From assembly GCA_964638795.1 (NCBI GenBank), contig CAZXAX010000022.1:1-27981 (forward strand): a DNA stretch of 27,981 bases. The letters run 5' to 3'. Positions 7,735-14,665 of the stretch are shown here, in pieces. Numbering within the stretch: position 1 is the first letter of the stretch; each line of letters opens with the position of its first letter. Below the pieces are notes generated by a model that was not told the origin of the DNA, did not search any database, and saw only the letters and a list, made by a program, of their open reading frames with translations. The stretch comes from CAIYHK01 sp964638795. GTDB taxonomy: Bacteria; Actinomycetota; Acidimicrobiia; Acidimicrobiales; Ilumatobacteraceae. The position numbers and the translations under genes were made by a program.

Positions 7735-9087
7735 ATCAACCAATTCGGGTTCAAACTCCGATTTTGTTCCGGGTGCCCAGCAGTACCAAGGCTTTGATGC
7801 GTCATCCAGGAACTCGAACTTCCCGCCAACAATCACCACGAAGGATTCACATGGAATCTCCGTTGTTGCTTCGGGGCTCCCTGGTGTGTAAGGGATGTAT
7901 GCCGTTGACATATCGATTGGTTGCAGCAGACCTCCAGCTGTGTAGTCCTTCACTGCGCGGAATGAGCTAATGACCTTTTCACGATCAAAGTCAGGACCTG
8001 CTGCAATCAAGCTGTCAAACACTTGGGTGGCTGATATCCAGCCAACCATTGCCAGTTCATTTGGTTGGTATCCAAGTTCATCCATCCACTTCAGGAATTC
8101 ATCTTTTGATCCCTTGTCAGAGGTGGATTCAAATGGCCGAAAACCAACCGTGACCAGGTCACCTTCAAATAGGGTGGCGTTCTCAGCGACGAAAGTTTGA
8201 TCGTATGAGTTCGGGTGATACAAAACGACATCACCCATTCCTTGACGATCCAACTCTTGGGCGAGTGTCTTCATGCCGTTTAAGTCCATACAAGTGGCGA
8301 TGAAGTCCACACCAGCGTTCTTCATCGCAGTGACCTCTGGTCCGATTCCGTTGGGAAGGCCGTAGGCCAGATTGTCATTCATGTAAGCATTGGCTACGCC
8401 TGAATCAGCTTCGTAGAGATCAAATGATGCCGCGATGGTTTGCGTGCAAACTTTCGACGTTTCACTAATGCCGTATCCCAAAGAAGCAGCATTTGTTGCA
8501 CCAACCCGGCTTGCAATGTAGGGCATGGCAGGACGCGTACAGGTTTCACAGCGAATAATCATGCTTGGGAAGATTGCCTCGCGATTGGCTGCATCTGCTC
8601 CATGAATTCCCCATGTATATGTTGGGATGGCTTCGTCGTTTAACAATCCCCAGCCGGCAGGAAAGAGTGTCGCTTGGAATACTCCGAAATAGTCGGTGGA
8701 TGAAGCGACTTCCAATGACTTTTGTTGGTTAAGGGTTAGTTCGTCATCAATCACGTCGGCAACAACGAGATCGCGACCATAAACACCGCCTTCACTGTTG
8801 CGGTAGGCAAAGTAGGCCTCGATACCCTCGGTGAAGCAGTCAAGAATGCAGGTACCAAGCGGATTGTTGGTTTTGGTACCAATCACTGCATAACTAATCT
8901 CTTCATCAGTTACTCCAGGAACACCTGAGATTGCGACGAACTCATCACGTTGGCTAGGTGAAGCAGCCTCAGTTGTTTCCGTCGATGTGTCAACGGTGGT
9001 GTCTTGTGTTTCCTCACTTGCGTTACTGCACGCACTAACAGCCAGAGCAGCGACTGCCAATAGAGATCTCACCAGTCCCTTTTTCAT
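7726..9087 (-). CDS. ABC transporter substrate-binding lipoprotein (LivJ/K-like)
   Basis: A 453-residue extracytoplasmic receptor for the adjacent transporter. It has a lipoprotein signal: Lys2-Lys3, a hydrophobic core at 9-17, lipobox V-S-A-C and lipidated Cys20, then a Thr/Glu/Ser-rich linker to about 45. The mature region begins with I-S-Y-A-V-I-G-T and continues with G-T-C-I-L-D-C-F-T-E-G-I-E-A-Y-F-A-Y, consistent with type I periplasmic binding proteins (Peripla_BP_6). The several extra cysteines (positions about 98, 102, 179 and 182) could form disulfides. It is the first transporter gene, followed by permease and ATPases. GGGGGAA precedes the ATG. The ligand is unknown. Confidence 0.9.
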   Translation of the reverse strand: MKKGLVRSLLAVAALAVSACSNASEETQDTTVDTSTETTEAASPSQRDEFVAISGVPGVTDEEISYAVIGTKTNNPLGTCILDCFTEGIEAYFAYRNSEGGVYGRDLVVADVIDDELTLNQQKSLEVASSTDYFGVFQATLFPAGWGLLNDEAIPTYTWGIHGADAANREAIFPSMIIRCETCTRPAMPYIASRVGATNAASLGYGISETSKVCTQTIAASFDLYEADSGVANAYMNDNLAYGLPNGIGPEVTAMKNAGVDFIATCMDLNGMKTLAQELDRQGMGDVVLYHPNSYDQTFVAENATLFEGDLVTVGFRPFESTSDKGSKDEFLKWMDELGYQPNELAMVGWISATQVFDSLIAAGPDFDREKVISSFRAVKDYTAGGLLQPIDMSTAYIPYTPGSPEATTEIPCESFVVIVGGKFEFLDDASKPWYCWAPGTKSEFEPELVDFD

Positions 9088-9104
9088 GGTTCCCCCGATT
9101 TCAT
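9084..9104 (-). CDS. Possible six-codon upstream reading frame overlapping the receptor start
   Basis: On the minus strand, ATG at 9104-9102 is followed by codons for K, S, G, E, P and then TGA at 9086-9084. The stop overlaps the receptor ATG (9087-9085) in an ATGA arrangement. A strong AGGAGG (plus 9116-9121) lies 11 bases before the small ATG. This could couple translation into the receptor gene or act as a leader peptide. It may equally be chance. Confidence 0.3.
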   Translation of the reverse strand: MKSGEP

Positions 9105-9159
9105 GAAACGTGGCCCCTCCTATGGGTGCCAGTTGTCACACTAGTCAGATTTGAAACAT

Positions 9160-9173
9160 CTTCAGGACTGAAG
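9160..9173. promoter_or_regulatory. Perfect palindrome upstream of the receptor gene, candidate operator
   Basis: CTTCAG and CTGAAG flank a 2-base centre in the 97-bp gap between the TetR-family gene and the receptor gene. A second perfect 10-base palindrome, TTTCATGAAA, lies at 9099-9108. TetR proteins bind palindromes near their targets, so either might be an operator for the adjacent regulator. No motif family is recognised. Confidence 0.25.
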
Positions 9174-9184
9174 TTGCGAGGGGT

Positions 9185-9802
9185 TCAAAGACCCAGTCCG
9201 TCGAGCAGGCGGTCGAGCCCAAATACAAAGGCCTCGTCATTGTGGCGTCCGACGGCTTCGTCTGAACCGCTGACCTTGGAAAATTCTGGATGGCCAAGGG
9301 CAACATATCGACGTTTCCGAATCGCCAAATGTTGGGGGGCGCTTCCAAAGTCAAAAATTGTGGCCCCGAAGACGTAATTTTCGATGGTGCGGTAGGCAAG
9401 AGCTATTTCGTCTTTCGGTATCCCTGCACTTTCTAGAGCGGACACAACCGCCAGCACCTCTGCCTGACCAGCAAAGGAATCGCTATCCAGAAGCAGAAAC
9501 ACTGGGATCAAACGTGGGTGTTTGGCAAGCGTTGACCGTGTTGCAATTGCGATGGCTTTTATCAATCCGCGAGGTGTCGTGTCTGAAAGGTCAATGTCGT
9601 TCAGCATTGATGCAACCAGTCGATGGGTGATTGCATTTAGGAGATCCCCACGGTTCGCAAAGTGTGAGTGCGCAGCGGTATGGGAAACACCCATGGTCTC
9701 GCCAAGATGCCGAAACGTGAGTGCGTCAAGGCCTTCAGAATCAATGATCATGAGACCAGCATTAAGAAAGTCTTCTCGGCTAAGAATCGCGGGACGCGCC
9801 AC
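9185..9802 (-). CDS. TetR/AcrR family transcriptional regulator
   Basis: A 205-residue protein with an N-terminal TetR DNA-binding domain. Residues about 8-60 contain the helix-turn-helix, with L-T-F-R-H-L-G (28-34), M-G-V-S (37-40) and a typical H-F-A-N-R-G-D-L-L (47-55) ending. The C-terminal all-helical ligand domain (70-205) is divergent, so no effector can be named. The start is GTG at 9802-9800, where the MARP N-terminus is normal for the family. It lies immediately upstream of, and on the same strand as, the ABC transporter genes, and is divergent from dcd across 80 bp. It most likely controls the transporter and perhaps itself in response to the transported compound. Confidence 0.9.
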   Translation of the reverse strand: MARPAILSREDFLNAGLMIIDSEGLDALTFRHLGETMGVSHTAAHSHFANRGDLLNAITHRLVASMLNDIDLSDTTPRGLIKAIAIATRSTLAKHPRLIPVFLLLDSDSFAGQAEVLAVVSALESAGIPKDEIALAYRTIENYVFGATIFDFGSAPQHLAIRKRRYVALGHPEFSKVSGSDEAVGRHNDEAFVFGLDRLLDGLGL

Positions 9803-9805
9803 GGA

Positions 9806-9833
9806 AAAGACACTAATCGCCCAGCAAAGACAC
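9806..9833. repeat. Direct repeat AAAGACAC x2 in the TetR/dcd divergent gap
   Basis: AAAGACAC occurs at 9806-9813 and again at 9826-9833, start to start 20 bp apart, close to two helical turns. Placement in the promoter region of the TetR gene makes a regulator site conceivable, but an 8-base repeat may be chance. Confidence 0.2.
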
Positions 9834-9882
9834 CCCTTTAGCCTCCATCGGAAACCCCATAGTTTGATTAGGGTTAACGGCT

Positions 9883-10449
9883 GTGATCCTTTCCGACCGA
9901 GATGTAAAAGCCCAGATTGATGCGGGTCGCATCGTCATTGAGCCGTACGACGCATCGTGTATTCAACCCTCATCAGTAGATGTAAAAATCTCCAATCTGT
10001 TTCGTGTGTTTCGCAACCACACAGCTGGCGTCATTGATGTGAAGAAGGACATGACCGACCTCACAGAATTGGTAGAGATTCCAATGGATGGCGTGTTCAT
10101 GTTGCATCCTGGCGAATTCGTCCTGGGCAGCACCCTCGAGCGCGTCGGTGTTCCTGATGATCTTGTAGCGCGCGTGGAGGGCAAAAGCAGCCTTGGTCGC
10201 CTTGGACTCTTGATCCACTCAACCGCAGGTTTTATCGATGCCGGTTTTGACGGTCATGTCACTTTGGAGTTGGCAAATGTGGCCAATCTTCCGATCACGC
10301 TTTACCCAGGAATGAAGATCGGCCAAGTGTCGTTTATGAAGATGACCTCACCAGCTGAAAATCCATACGGCAGTGGTGCAAAAGGTTCGAAGTATCAAGG
10401 GCAACGCGGACCCACTCCGAGTCGTTACTTCGAAAACTTCAACAAGTAG
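9883..10449 (+). CDS. dcd: dCTP deaminase, probably bifunctional dCTP deaminase/dUTPase
   Basis: A 188-residue homotrimeric enzyme of the dUTPase-fold family that makes dUMP or dUTP from dCTP for thymidylate synthesis. Landmarks are RVEGKSSLGR (97-106), HSTAGFID (112-119) and the catalytic Glu129 in T-L-E-L-A-N. The C-terminal nucleotide-covering tail is GSKYQGQRGPTPSR (168-181). The tail and the HSTAGFID segment closely match the mycobacterial enzyme, which both deaminates dCTP and hydrolyses dUTP, so the bifunctional type is likely. The start is GTG 9883, giving the canonical M-I-L-S-D N-terminus. Its stop is only 6 bp from the convergent VOC gene stop. Confidence 0.96.
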   Translation: MILSDRDVKAQIDAGRIVIEPYDASCIQPSSVDVKISNLFRVFRNHTAGVIDVKKDMTDLTELVEIPMDGVFMLHPGEFVLGSTLERVGVPDDLVARVEGKSSLGRLGLLIHSTAGFIDAGFDGHVTLELANVANLPITLYPGMKIGQVSFMKMTSPAENPYGSGAKGSKYQGQRGPTPSRYFENFNK

Positions 10450-10455
10450 CCGGGC

Positions 10456-10917
10456 TCAATCGTTTGTAAACATGTGTTCGCGCACCGCCGCGCTCACGAG
10501 TTCTAGATATGCCCCCGAGTTCATTCGATGCATCACAAACATTGACTCTGAGTCTTTTGAATCCACGCCAATCTTTGCTGCGAGTGGAACTCCGCGCCGT
10601 TCAAGTTCTGCAGACGTAGCGGTCACATCTTCACACCAATAACCAAAATGGTGTGCTTGGCCGACATCAGAGACACTCCAAAGCGAGTTATCTATCGCTT
10701 GTACCAATTCGAGTCGATGAGGACCTTCATTTGTGTAGGCGAATTTAAAATTCACCACGCGGGCACCACTTGGAAGCCATACAGGCATTTCGGCTTCGCC
10801 TTCGAGACCCCACGTCACTCCGAATAAATCGCTGTACTCAATCTTGGCGCGGTCAACATCACTGACGACAATGCCAGTGTGATACAGATCACCAAAATTA
10901 ATCGGTGTCGTGCTCAT
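10456..10917 (-). CDS. VOC (glyoxalase/dioxygenase fold) family protein
   Basis: A 153-residue protein with two beta-alpha-beta3 modules. His13 in L-Y-H-T-G, Glu70 in H-R-L-E-L, His89 or His90 in Q-A-H-H-F-G and Glu139 in Y-L-E-L fall where the four metal ligands of glyoxalase I and methylmalonyl-CoA epimerase lie. A divalent-metal lyase or epimerase role is therefore plausible, but the substrate is undetermined. Its ATG overlaps the stop of the EtfD-like gene by 4 bases (10914-10917), so it is probably co-translated. That coupling hints at a role near acyl-CoA metabolism, which is inference only. Confidence 0.85.
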   Translation of the reverse strand: MSTTPINFGDLYHTGIVVSDVDRAKIEYSDLFGVTWGLEGEAEMPVWLPSGARVVNFKFAYTNEGPHRLELVQAIDNSLWSVSDVGQAHHFGYWCEDVTATSAELERRGVPLAAKIGVDSKDSESMFVMHRMNSGAYLELVSAAVREHMFTND

Positions 10918-13199
10918 TCACCGGCAACTGGTTGCACGAGTGGCGCACCAGGTGAAGCGAGATTGCGCTCACCGTTTTCCAGTGCATCAAGCACGTGGAT
11001 TGCGATGTCAGCAACTTTGACAGTGCTGTCATCGGCTCCAGCTGCCTTAGCTCCATCATCCATCATGATGTAGCAGAACGGGCACGCAGTGGCCACGCGT
11101 GTGGCTCCGGTGCTTAACGCTTCACGAGCGCGCTCGTCGTTCACCTTGGTACCGATGGACTCTTCCATCCACATGCGTGCACCACCAGCTCCACAGCACA
11201 TTCCCTTGGTGCCATTGCGCGGCATTTCCACGATCTGGAGACCCTTGATTGAGCCCACTACTTTGCGTGGCGCCATGTAGACGTCGTTGTGGCGACCCAG
11301 GTAGCAAGAGTCGTGATAGGTGATTCGATCTTCAAGCGACGCTGACGACATATCGAGCTTGCCCGAATCAATTAGGTGCTCAAGTAGCTGGCTGTGGTGA
11401 ACCACTTCGTAGTTGCCGCCGAATTGCGGGTACTCGTTCTGCAAAGTGTTGAAGCAGTGTGGACACTGGGTGATTATCTTCTTCACGCCCATGCCGTTCA
11501 TCATTTCAATGTTCGGCATTGCAAGCATTTGGAACAGGTACTCGTTGCCTGAACGGCGCGCTGAGTCGCCAGTACACATTTCGCTCGGACCAAGAATTGC
11601 AACATCGATTCCTGCACGCTTCAGCAGTTTGGCCATCGCTTGTGTGACCTTTTTGTTCTTGTCATCGAACGACCCAGCACAGCCAACCCAGTACAGGTAC
11701 TCGTAATTGAACGCGTCACCCGGATCAACGATTGCAACTTCAAGGTCTTTTGCCCATTCGCCACGGTCCGCTTGGCTCATGCCCCACGGGTTGCCCTGGT
11801 TCTCCATTGAGCGGTATGCGTTTCCGAGTTCAGCTGGGAAATTGCTTTCCATAAGCGACAAGTAACGACGCATGTCAAGAATCTTGTCGAGGATCTCGAT
11901 ATTGACTGGGCAAATTTCGTCGCATGCCTTGCAGGTGGTGCAGGCCCAGACTTCTTCGGCCGTGATGCGTTCAAACAACGAGTTGGCACCGATCTTGATT
12001 TCTGAATCAACGCCGATCGGTGGAGTGACGCGGCCACCAGGAGCATGTGCTGCGGTTGCAGCCATCACTTCGCCGGTCTTAAGAACAATCTCGCGCGGAT
12101 CAAGTGGCTTGCCAGTGGCGTGGGCCGGACACACGCTTGTGCAACGTCCACACATCGTGCAGGCATCGGTATCAAGCAACTGCTTCCACGTGAAATCTTC
12201 CACGACCGCAGCACCAAAACTCTCAAGTGAGGTTTCGGTGAGGTTTGGCATTGCACGCATCGCACCCTTTGGACGGTCGCGATCACGGAGATACATGTTC
12301 AATGGTGATGTGAACATGTGGCGCAGCATCGTGATGGGTAGCAGAGCGAGGAAGGCCACGAAGGTGACCACATGCGTGATCCAGAAGAACTGGTGCCAGT
12401 TGCTGAGCGCGCCGGTGCCGCCATCATTCACGAGTTGAGCTAGCGGATAACCAATGAAACTCCACTTCTCAAATGACATGTCGATACCAGCAGCTTGCTC
12501 ATGAGCAATACGGAACATTTCGGTTGCATATCCAGTGAGACCAAACGAGAGCAAGAGACCAAGTGCGGCTGCATGCTCTGGCTTGGTCTTGATGCGAATC
12601 CGGTATGGGCGCTGGACGTAACGACGCACGATTGCCCAGATGACACCCACAGTGAAAACAAGGCCCGCCGCATCACCGACAAAGGCATAGCCGCGGTAGA
12701 CATCGCCGTGAAGGAACTTTGCTGACTCCGGCATTTGGTGATCAATCTCAAGCACGGTGGTTACACCAAGAAGAACAAGGAAGCCGAAATAGATCATGGA
12801 GTGCATGAGACCGGCAGCTGAATCACGAAGCAGCGTGCGCATGTACACGCCGGCGCGGTAGTCGGCTAGGCGACGTTTCGCGTTGCCAAGATTCGTGCGA
12901 CGACGATCAGGCGCACCACGCTCCCAATTGCGAATGCGGTGGGCAAACTGGAACGCGCCCCACACGAGCATGATCGGAACGATGGTGTAGAACGCCGCTT
13001 GCAATGGGCCTGGGATTCCACCGAACACTTCACGATGCACCTTGGAGTCGCTGTGCCACTTGGTGAATTGAGGAACGATTCCTGAAAGCACGGTGAAGCC
13101 ACCAATGCCAATACCTAGGGCGATCGAAATCTGATACGGCTTCAGCCGCTTCGGACCTTTTTGGTTGGTGTCGGATTCAGAGCCAGCGTGAGTACTCAT
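10914..13199 (-). CDS. EtfD/FadF-like membrane-bound iron-sulfur oxidoreductase
   Basis: A 761-residue inner-membrane protein. The N-terminal part (about 24-300) has roughly six hydrophobic helices and His residues suited to b-type haem, resembling a NarI-like cytochrome b. Two 4Fe-4S ferredoxin motifs follow: Cys347/350/353/357 and Cys420/423/426/430. Two cysteine-rich CCG domains, as in heterodisulfide reductase subunit B, come next: Cys507, Cys542, Cys579/582 in the first and Cys632, Cys668-669, Cys706/709 in the second. This order matches mycobacterial EtfD (Rv0338c type) and Bacillus FadF. Those are thought to pass electrons from electron-transfer flavoprotein, reduced by acyl-CoA dehydrogenases, to the quinone pool. 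No etfAB genes are in this window. The gene is coupled to the VOC gene downstream. Confidence 0.9.
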   Translation of the reverse strand: MSTHAGSESDTNQKGPKRLKPYQISIALGIGIGGFTVLSGIVPQFTKWHSDSKVHREVFGGIPGPLQAAFYTIVPIMLVWGAFQFAHRIRNWERGAPDRRRTNLGNAKRRLADYRAGVYMRTLLRDSAAGLMHSMIYFGFLVLLGVTTVLEIDHQMPESAKFLHGDVYRGYAFVGDAAGLVFTVGVIWAIVRRYVQRPYRIRIKTKPEHAAALGLLLSFGLTGYATEMFRIAHEQAAGIDMSFEKWSFIGYPLAQLVNDGGTGALSNWHQFFWITHVVTFVAFLALLPITMLRHMFTSPLNMYLRDRDRPKGAMRAMPNLTETSLESFGAAVVEDFTWKQLLDTDACTMCGRCTSVCPAHATGKPLDPREIVLKTGEVMAATAAHAPGGRVTPPIGVDSEIKIGANSLFERITAEEVWACTTCKACDEICPVNIEILDKILDMRRYLSLMESNFPAELGNAYRSMENQGNPWGMSQADRGEWAKDLEVAIVDPGDAFNYEYLYWVGCAGSFDDKNKKVTQAMAKLLKRAGIDVAILGPSEMCTGDSARRSGNEYLFQMLAMPNIEMMNGMGVKKIITQCPHCFNTLQNEYPQFGGNYEVVHHSQLLEHLIDSGKLDMSSASLEDRITYHDSCYLGRHNDVYMAPRKVVGSIKGLQIVEMPRNGTKGMCCGAGGARMWMEESIGTKVNDERAREALSTGATRVATACPFCYIMMDDGAKAAGADDSTVKVADIAIHVLDALENGERNLASPGAPLVQPVAGE

Positions 13200-13227
13200 A
13201 GCGCAATAGACGCTAGTGGTTGTAACG

Positions 13228-13250
13228 CGCCCTCCTATATAAGGAGCGCG
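13228..13250. promoter_or_regulatory. Imperfect inverted repeat between the cNMP-domain gene and the oxidoreductase gene
   Basis: CTCCT (13232-13236) pairs with AGGAG (13242-13246) around ATATA. After one C-C mismatch, three further pairs extend the stem. It lies in the 66-bp gap, about 30 bases before the oxidoreductase ATG on the minus strand. No T-run follows on either strand. The TATATA on the minus strand could be part of a -10 element, but I see no convincing -35. Confidence 0.25.
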
Positions 13251-13265
13251 GTCGAGTTACTGGGC

Positions 13266-13691
13266 TCAGCCGAAAGAAGCGCGGTCAAACTCGCGAATTC
13301 GTGCCGCCATTGAGGCCATGATCTTGTGCGCAAGTGCAGGAACGGCATCAATTACACCGATGAGGTTGCGGTGGGTAATCACCAGCGCAGTGCAGTTGGT
13401 ATCTGCAATCACGGTTGCAGTGCGTGGGCCGTGGTCCAAGAGTGACAACTCGCCAACGATGTTGCCAGCACTCAAGGTGGCGACCTTCTTGCCATTGCGA
13501 CGCACCGTTGCGGTCCCGCTCAAGAGGATGTAAGCCTCTTTGCCGATCTGCCCTTGGTCGACGATTACTGATCCCGCTGGCAATGTGACTTCGTCACCTG
13601 ACTTGGCGATTTTTTCGAGGTCCTTGGTTGAGCACGACGAGAAGAGCGCGACATTGCGGAGGTGTTCTGTGTGAGATTTCCTGCTGGCCAT
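13266..13691 (-). CDS. Single-domain cyclic nucleotide-binding (Crp-type sensor) protein
   Basis: A 141-residue protein that is essentially one cyclic-nucleotide-binding beta-barrel plus a short C-terminal helix. The phosphate-binding cassette is G80-E81-L-S-L-L-D-H-G-P-R90-T-A, retaining the Glu and Arg that contact ribose and phosphate in cAMP or cGMP receptors. L-P-A-G at 37-40 and I-L-L-S-G-T at 55-60 are typical barrel turns. There is no helix-turn-helix, kinase or channel domain, so it would act through partner proteins or is a stand-alone sensor. It lies 66 bp upstream of the EtfD-like gene on the same strand and 41 bp downstream of gpmA. Confidence 0.88.
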   Translation of the reverse strand: MASRKSHTEHLRNVALFSSCSTKDLEKIAKSGDEVTLPAGSVIVDQGQIGKEAYILLSGTATVRRNGKKVATLSAGNIVGELSLLDHGPRTATVIADTNCTALVITHRNLIGVIDAVPALAHKIMASMAARIREFDRASFG

Positions 13692-13732
13692 GTCCTGAAG
13701 TGTACGCCCATTTTTGGGCTGTACGAACAGCC

Positions 13733-14479
13733 CTATTTCTGTGATTGCGCTGCCACGGCTGCAGCTGCTGCCGCAATTGCTTCGGCATCGCCTAGATAAC
13801 TGGCTGATGTGAGCTTCATGTCTTCGTCAAATGTGTAAAGCCGGGGTGCTCCAGTTGGGATGTTGATGCCAGCAATATCTGTTTCCGAAACGGCTTCAAG
13901 GTGCATAAGTAAGGCCCGCAGGCTGTTGCCATGAGCTACCACCAGCACGTTTTGTCCAGTGCGCAGTTGCGGAACGATCTGGTCTTGCCAGTACGGGAGC
14001 ACGCGCGCGACCACATCTTTTAAACACTCGGTGGCGGGAAGCGCATCGGGGGCGATCATCGAATATCGGTCGTCTTGCGACGGATGCTCTGGGCTTGACG
14101 GGTCAACAGGCGGCGGAGGGACATCAAATGACCGTCGCCAAAGATTGGTTTGTTCTTGACCGTATTTTTCGGCGGTTGCCTTTTTGTCGAGGCCTTGAAG
14201 TGCCCCGTAGTGGCGTTCGTTCAGGCGCCAATGCCGCTCCACGGGGAGCCATTCCTGGCCCATCTCGGCAAGAGCCAACTGGCAAGTGATCACTGCGCGG
14301 GTAAGCAGGCTCGTGTGAGCGACATCGAATACGAGTCCCGCTGCCGCCATCGTGTGGCCTGCGGCCTTGGCCTCAGATTCGCCTTGTGCCGTAAGGGGAA
14401 CGTCGTGCCACCCCGTAAACAGATTGAGCTCATTCCAGGTGCTTTGGCCATGGCGGAGAAGAACCAACGATCCGGTCAT
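13733..14479 (-). CDS. gpmA: 2,3-bisphosphoglycerate-dependent phosphoglycerate mutase
   Basis: A 248-residue glycolytic enzyme interconverting 3- and 2-phosphoglycerate. The N-terminal L-L-R-H-G-Q-S-T-W-N carries the phospho-acceptor His10, with Glu88 in the L-N-E-R-H-Y-G-A-L-Q-G block and the second His183 in V-V-A-H-G-N-S-L-R. The length matches dPGM enzymes. I chose ATG 14479 over an upstream in-frame TTG at 14524: the extra 15 residues do not fit the family, and the TTG lies inside the dyad repeat. The C-terminus (residues 231-248) is an alanine-rich tail. It is divergent from the dnaK operon. Confidence 0.96.
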   Translation of the reverse strand: MTGSLVLLRHGQSTWNELNLFTGWHDVPLTAQGESEAKAAGHTMAAAGLVFDVAHTSLLTRAVITCQLALAEMGQEWLPVERHWRLNERHYGALQGLDKKATAEKYGQEQTNLWRRSFDVPPPPVDPSSPEHPSQDDRYSMIAPDALPATECLKDVVARVLPYWQDQIVPQLRTGQNVLVVAHGNSLRALLMHLEAVSETDIAGINIPTGAPRLYTFDEDMKLTSASYLGDAEAIAAAAAAVAAQSQK

Positions 14480-14515
14480 GTTCTCATCGTACGCAGACCG
14501 CGTGGTTATTGGGGG

Positions 14516-14558
14516 AAGTGACAAATGTTTAGTCGTAGTGACTAAACATTTGTCACTT
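14516..14558. promoter_or_regulatory. Perfect 19-bp inverted repeat between gpmA and dnaK
   Basis: The arm at 14516-14534 is exactly the reverse complement of 14540-14558, with a 5-base centre GTAGT. It lies in the divergent gpmA/dnaK intergenic region. It is AT-rich, has no T-run beyond the stem suited to termination, and no gene ends here. A dyad operator or an RNA hairpin in the gpmA leader are the likely options. It does not match the HAIR consensus. Confidence 0.6.
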
Positions 14559-14562
14559 TAGG

Positions 14563-14591
14563 TTGGGAGTTCGAAAGGTCGTCGTTAAAGT
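14563..14591 (+). promoter_or_regulatory. Candidate dnaK operon promoter
   Basis: TTGGGA (14563-14568) and TAAAGT (14586-14591) are 17 bp apart, each matching 4 of 6 positions of the housekeeping -35/-10 consensus. The HAIR-like operator starts at the end of the -10 hexamer, so bound HspR would block initiation. The hexamers are weak, so this is tentative. Confidence 0.35.
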
Positions 14592-14610
14592 TGAGTCAGG
14601 TTGTATCAAG
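14590..14610 (+). promoter_or_regulatory. HAIR-like operator for HspR
   Basis: GTTGAGT (14590-14596), 7 bases, then TATCAAG (14604-14610). The established HspR inverted repeat is CTTGAGT-N7-ACTCAAG. The left half matches 6 of 7 and the right half 5 of 7 with exact spacing. It lies 55 bases before the dnaK ATG, in an operon that encodes HspR itself. Confidence 0.75.
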
Positions 14611-14665
14611 TCTGATCTCCCCCGATAGCCCAGCACCCAAAAGAAAAGAATAAGGAGAACCCCCA

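Noticed and set aside
11872..12438. Antisense open frame (about 188 codons) opposite the EtfD-like gene
   Set aside because: It lies entirely within a gene whose Fe-S motifs are intact, and shows no recognisable domain.
14480..14524. Longer gpmA form starting at TTG 14524
   Set aside because: The extra 15 residues lie in the intergenic dyad and do not fit the dPGM N-terminus; ATG 14479 gives the standard start.
14516..14558. Reading the 19-bp dyad as a bidirectional terminator
   Set aside because: Both flanking genes point away from it and no gene ends there; there is no T-run.
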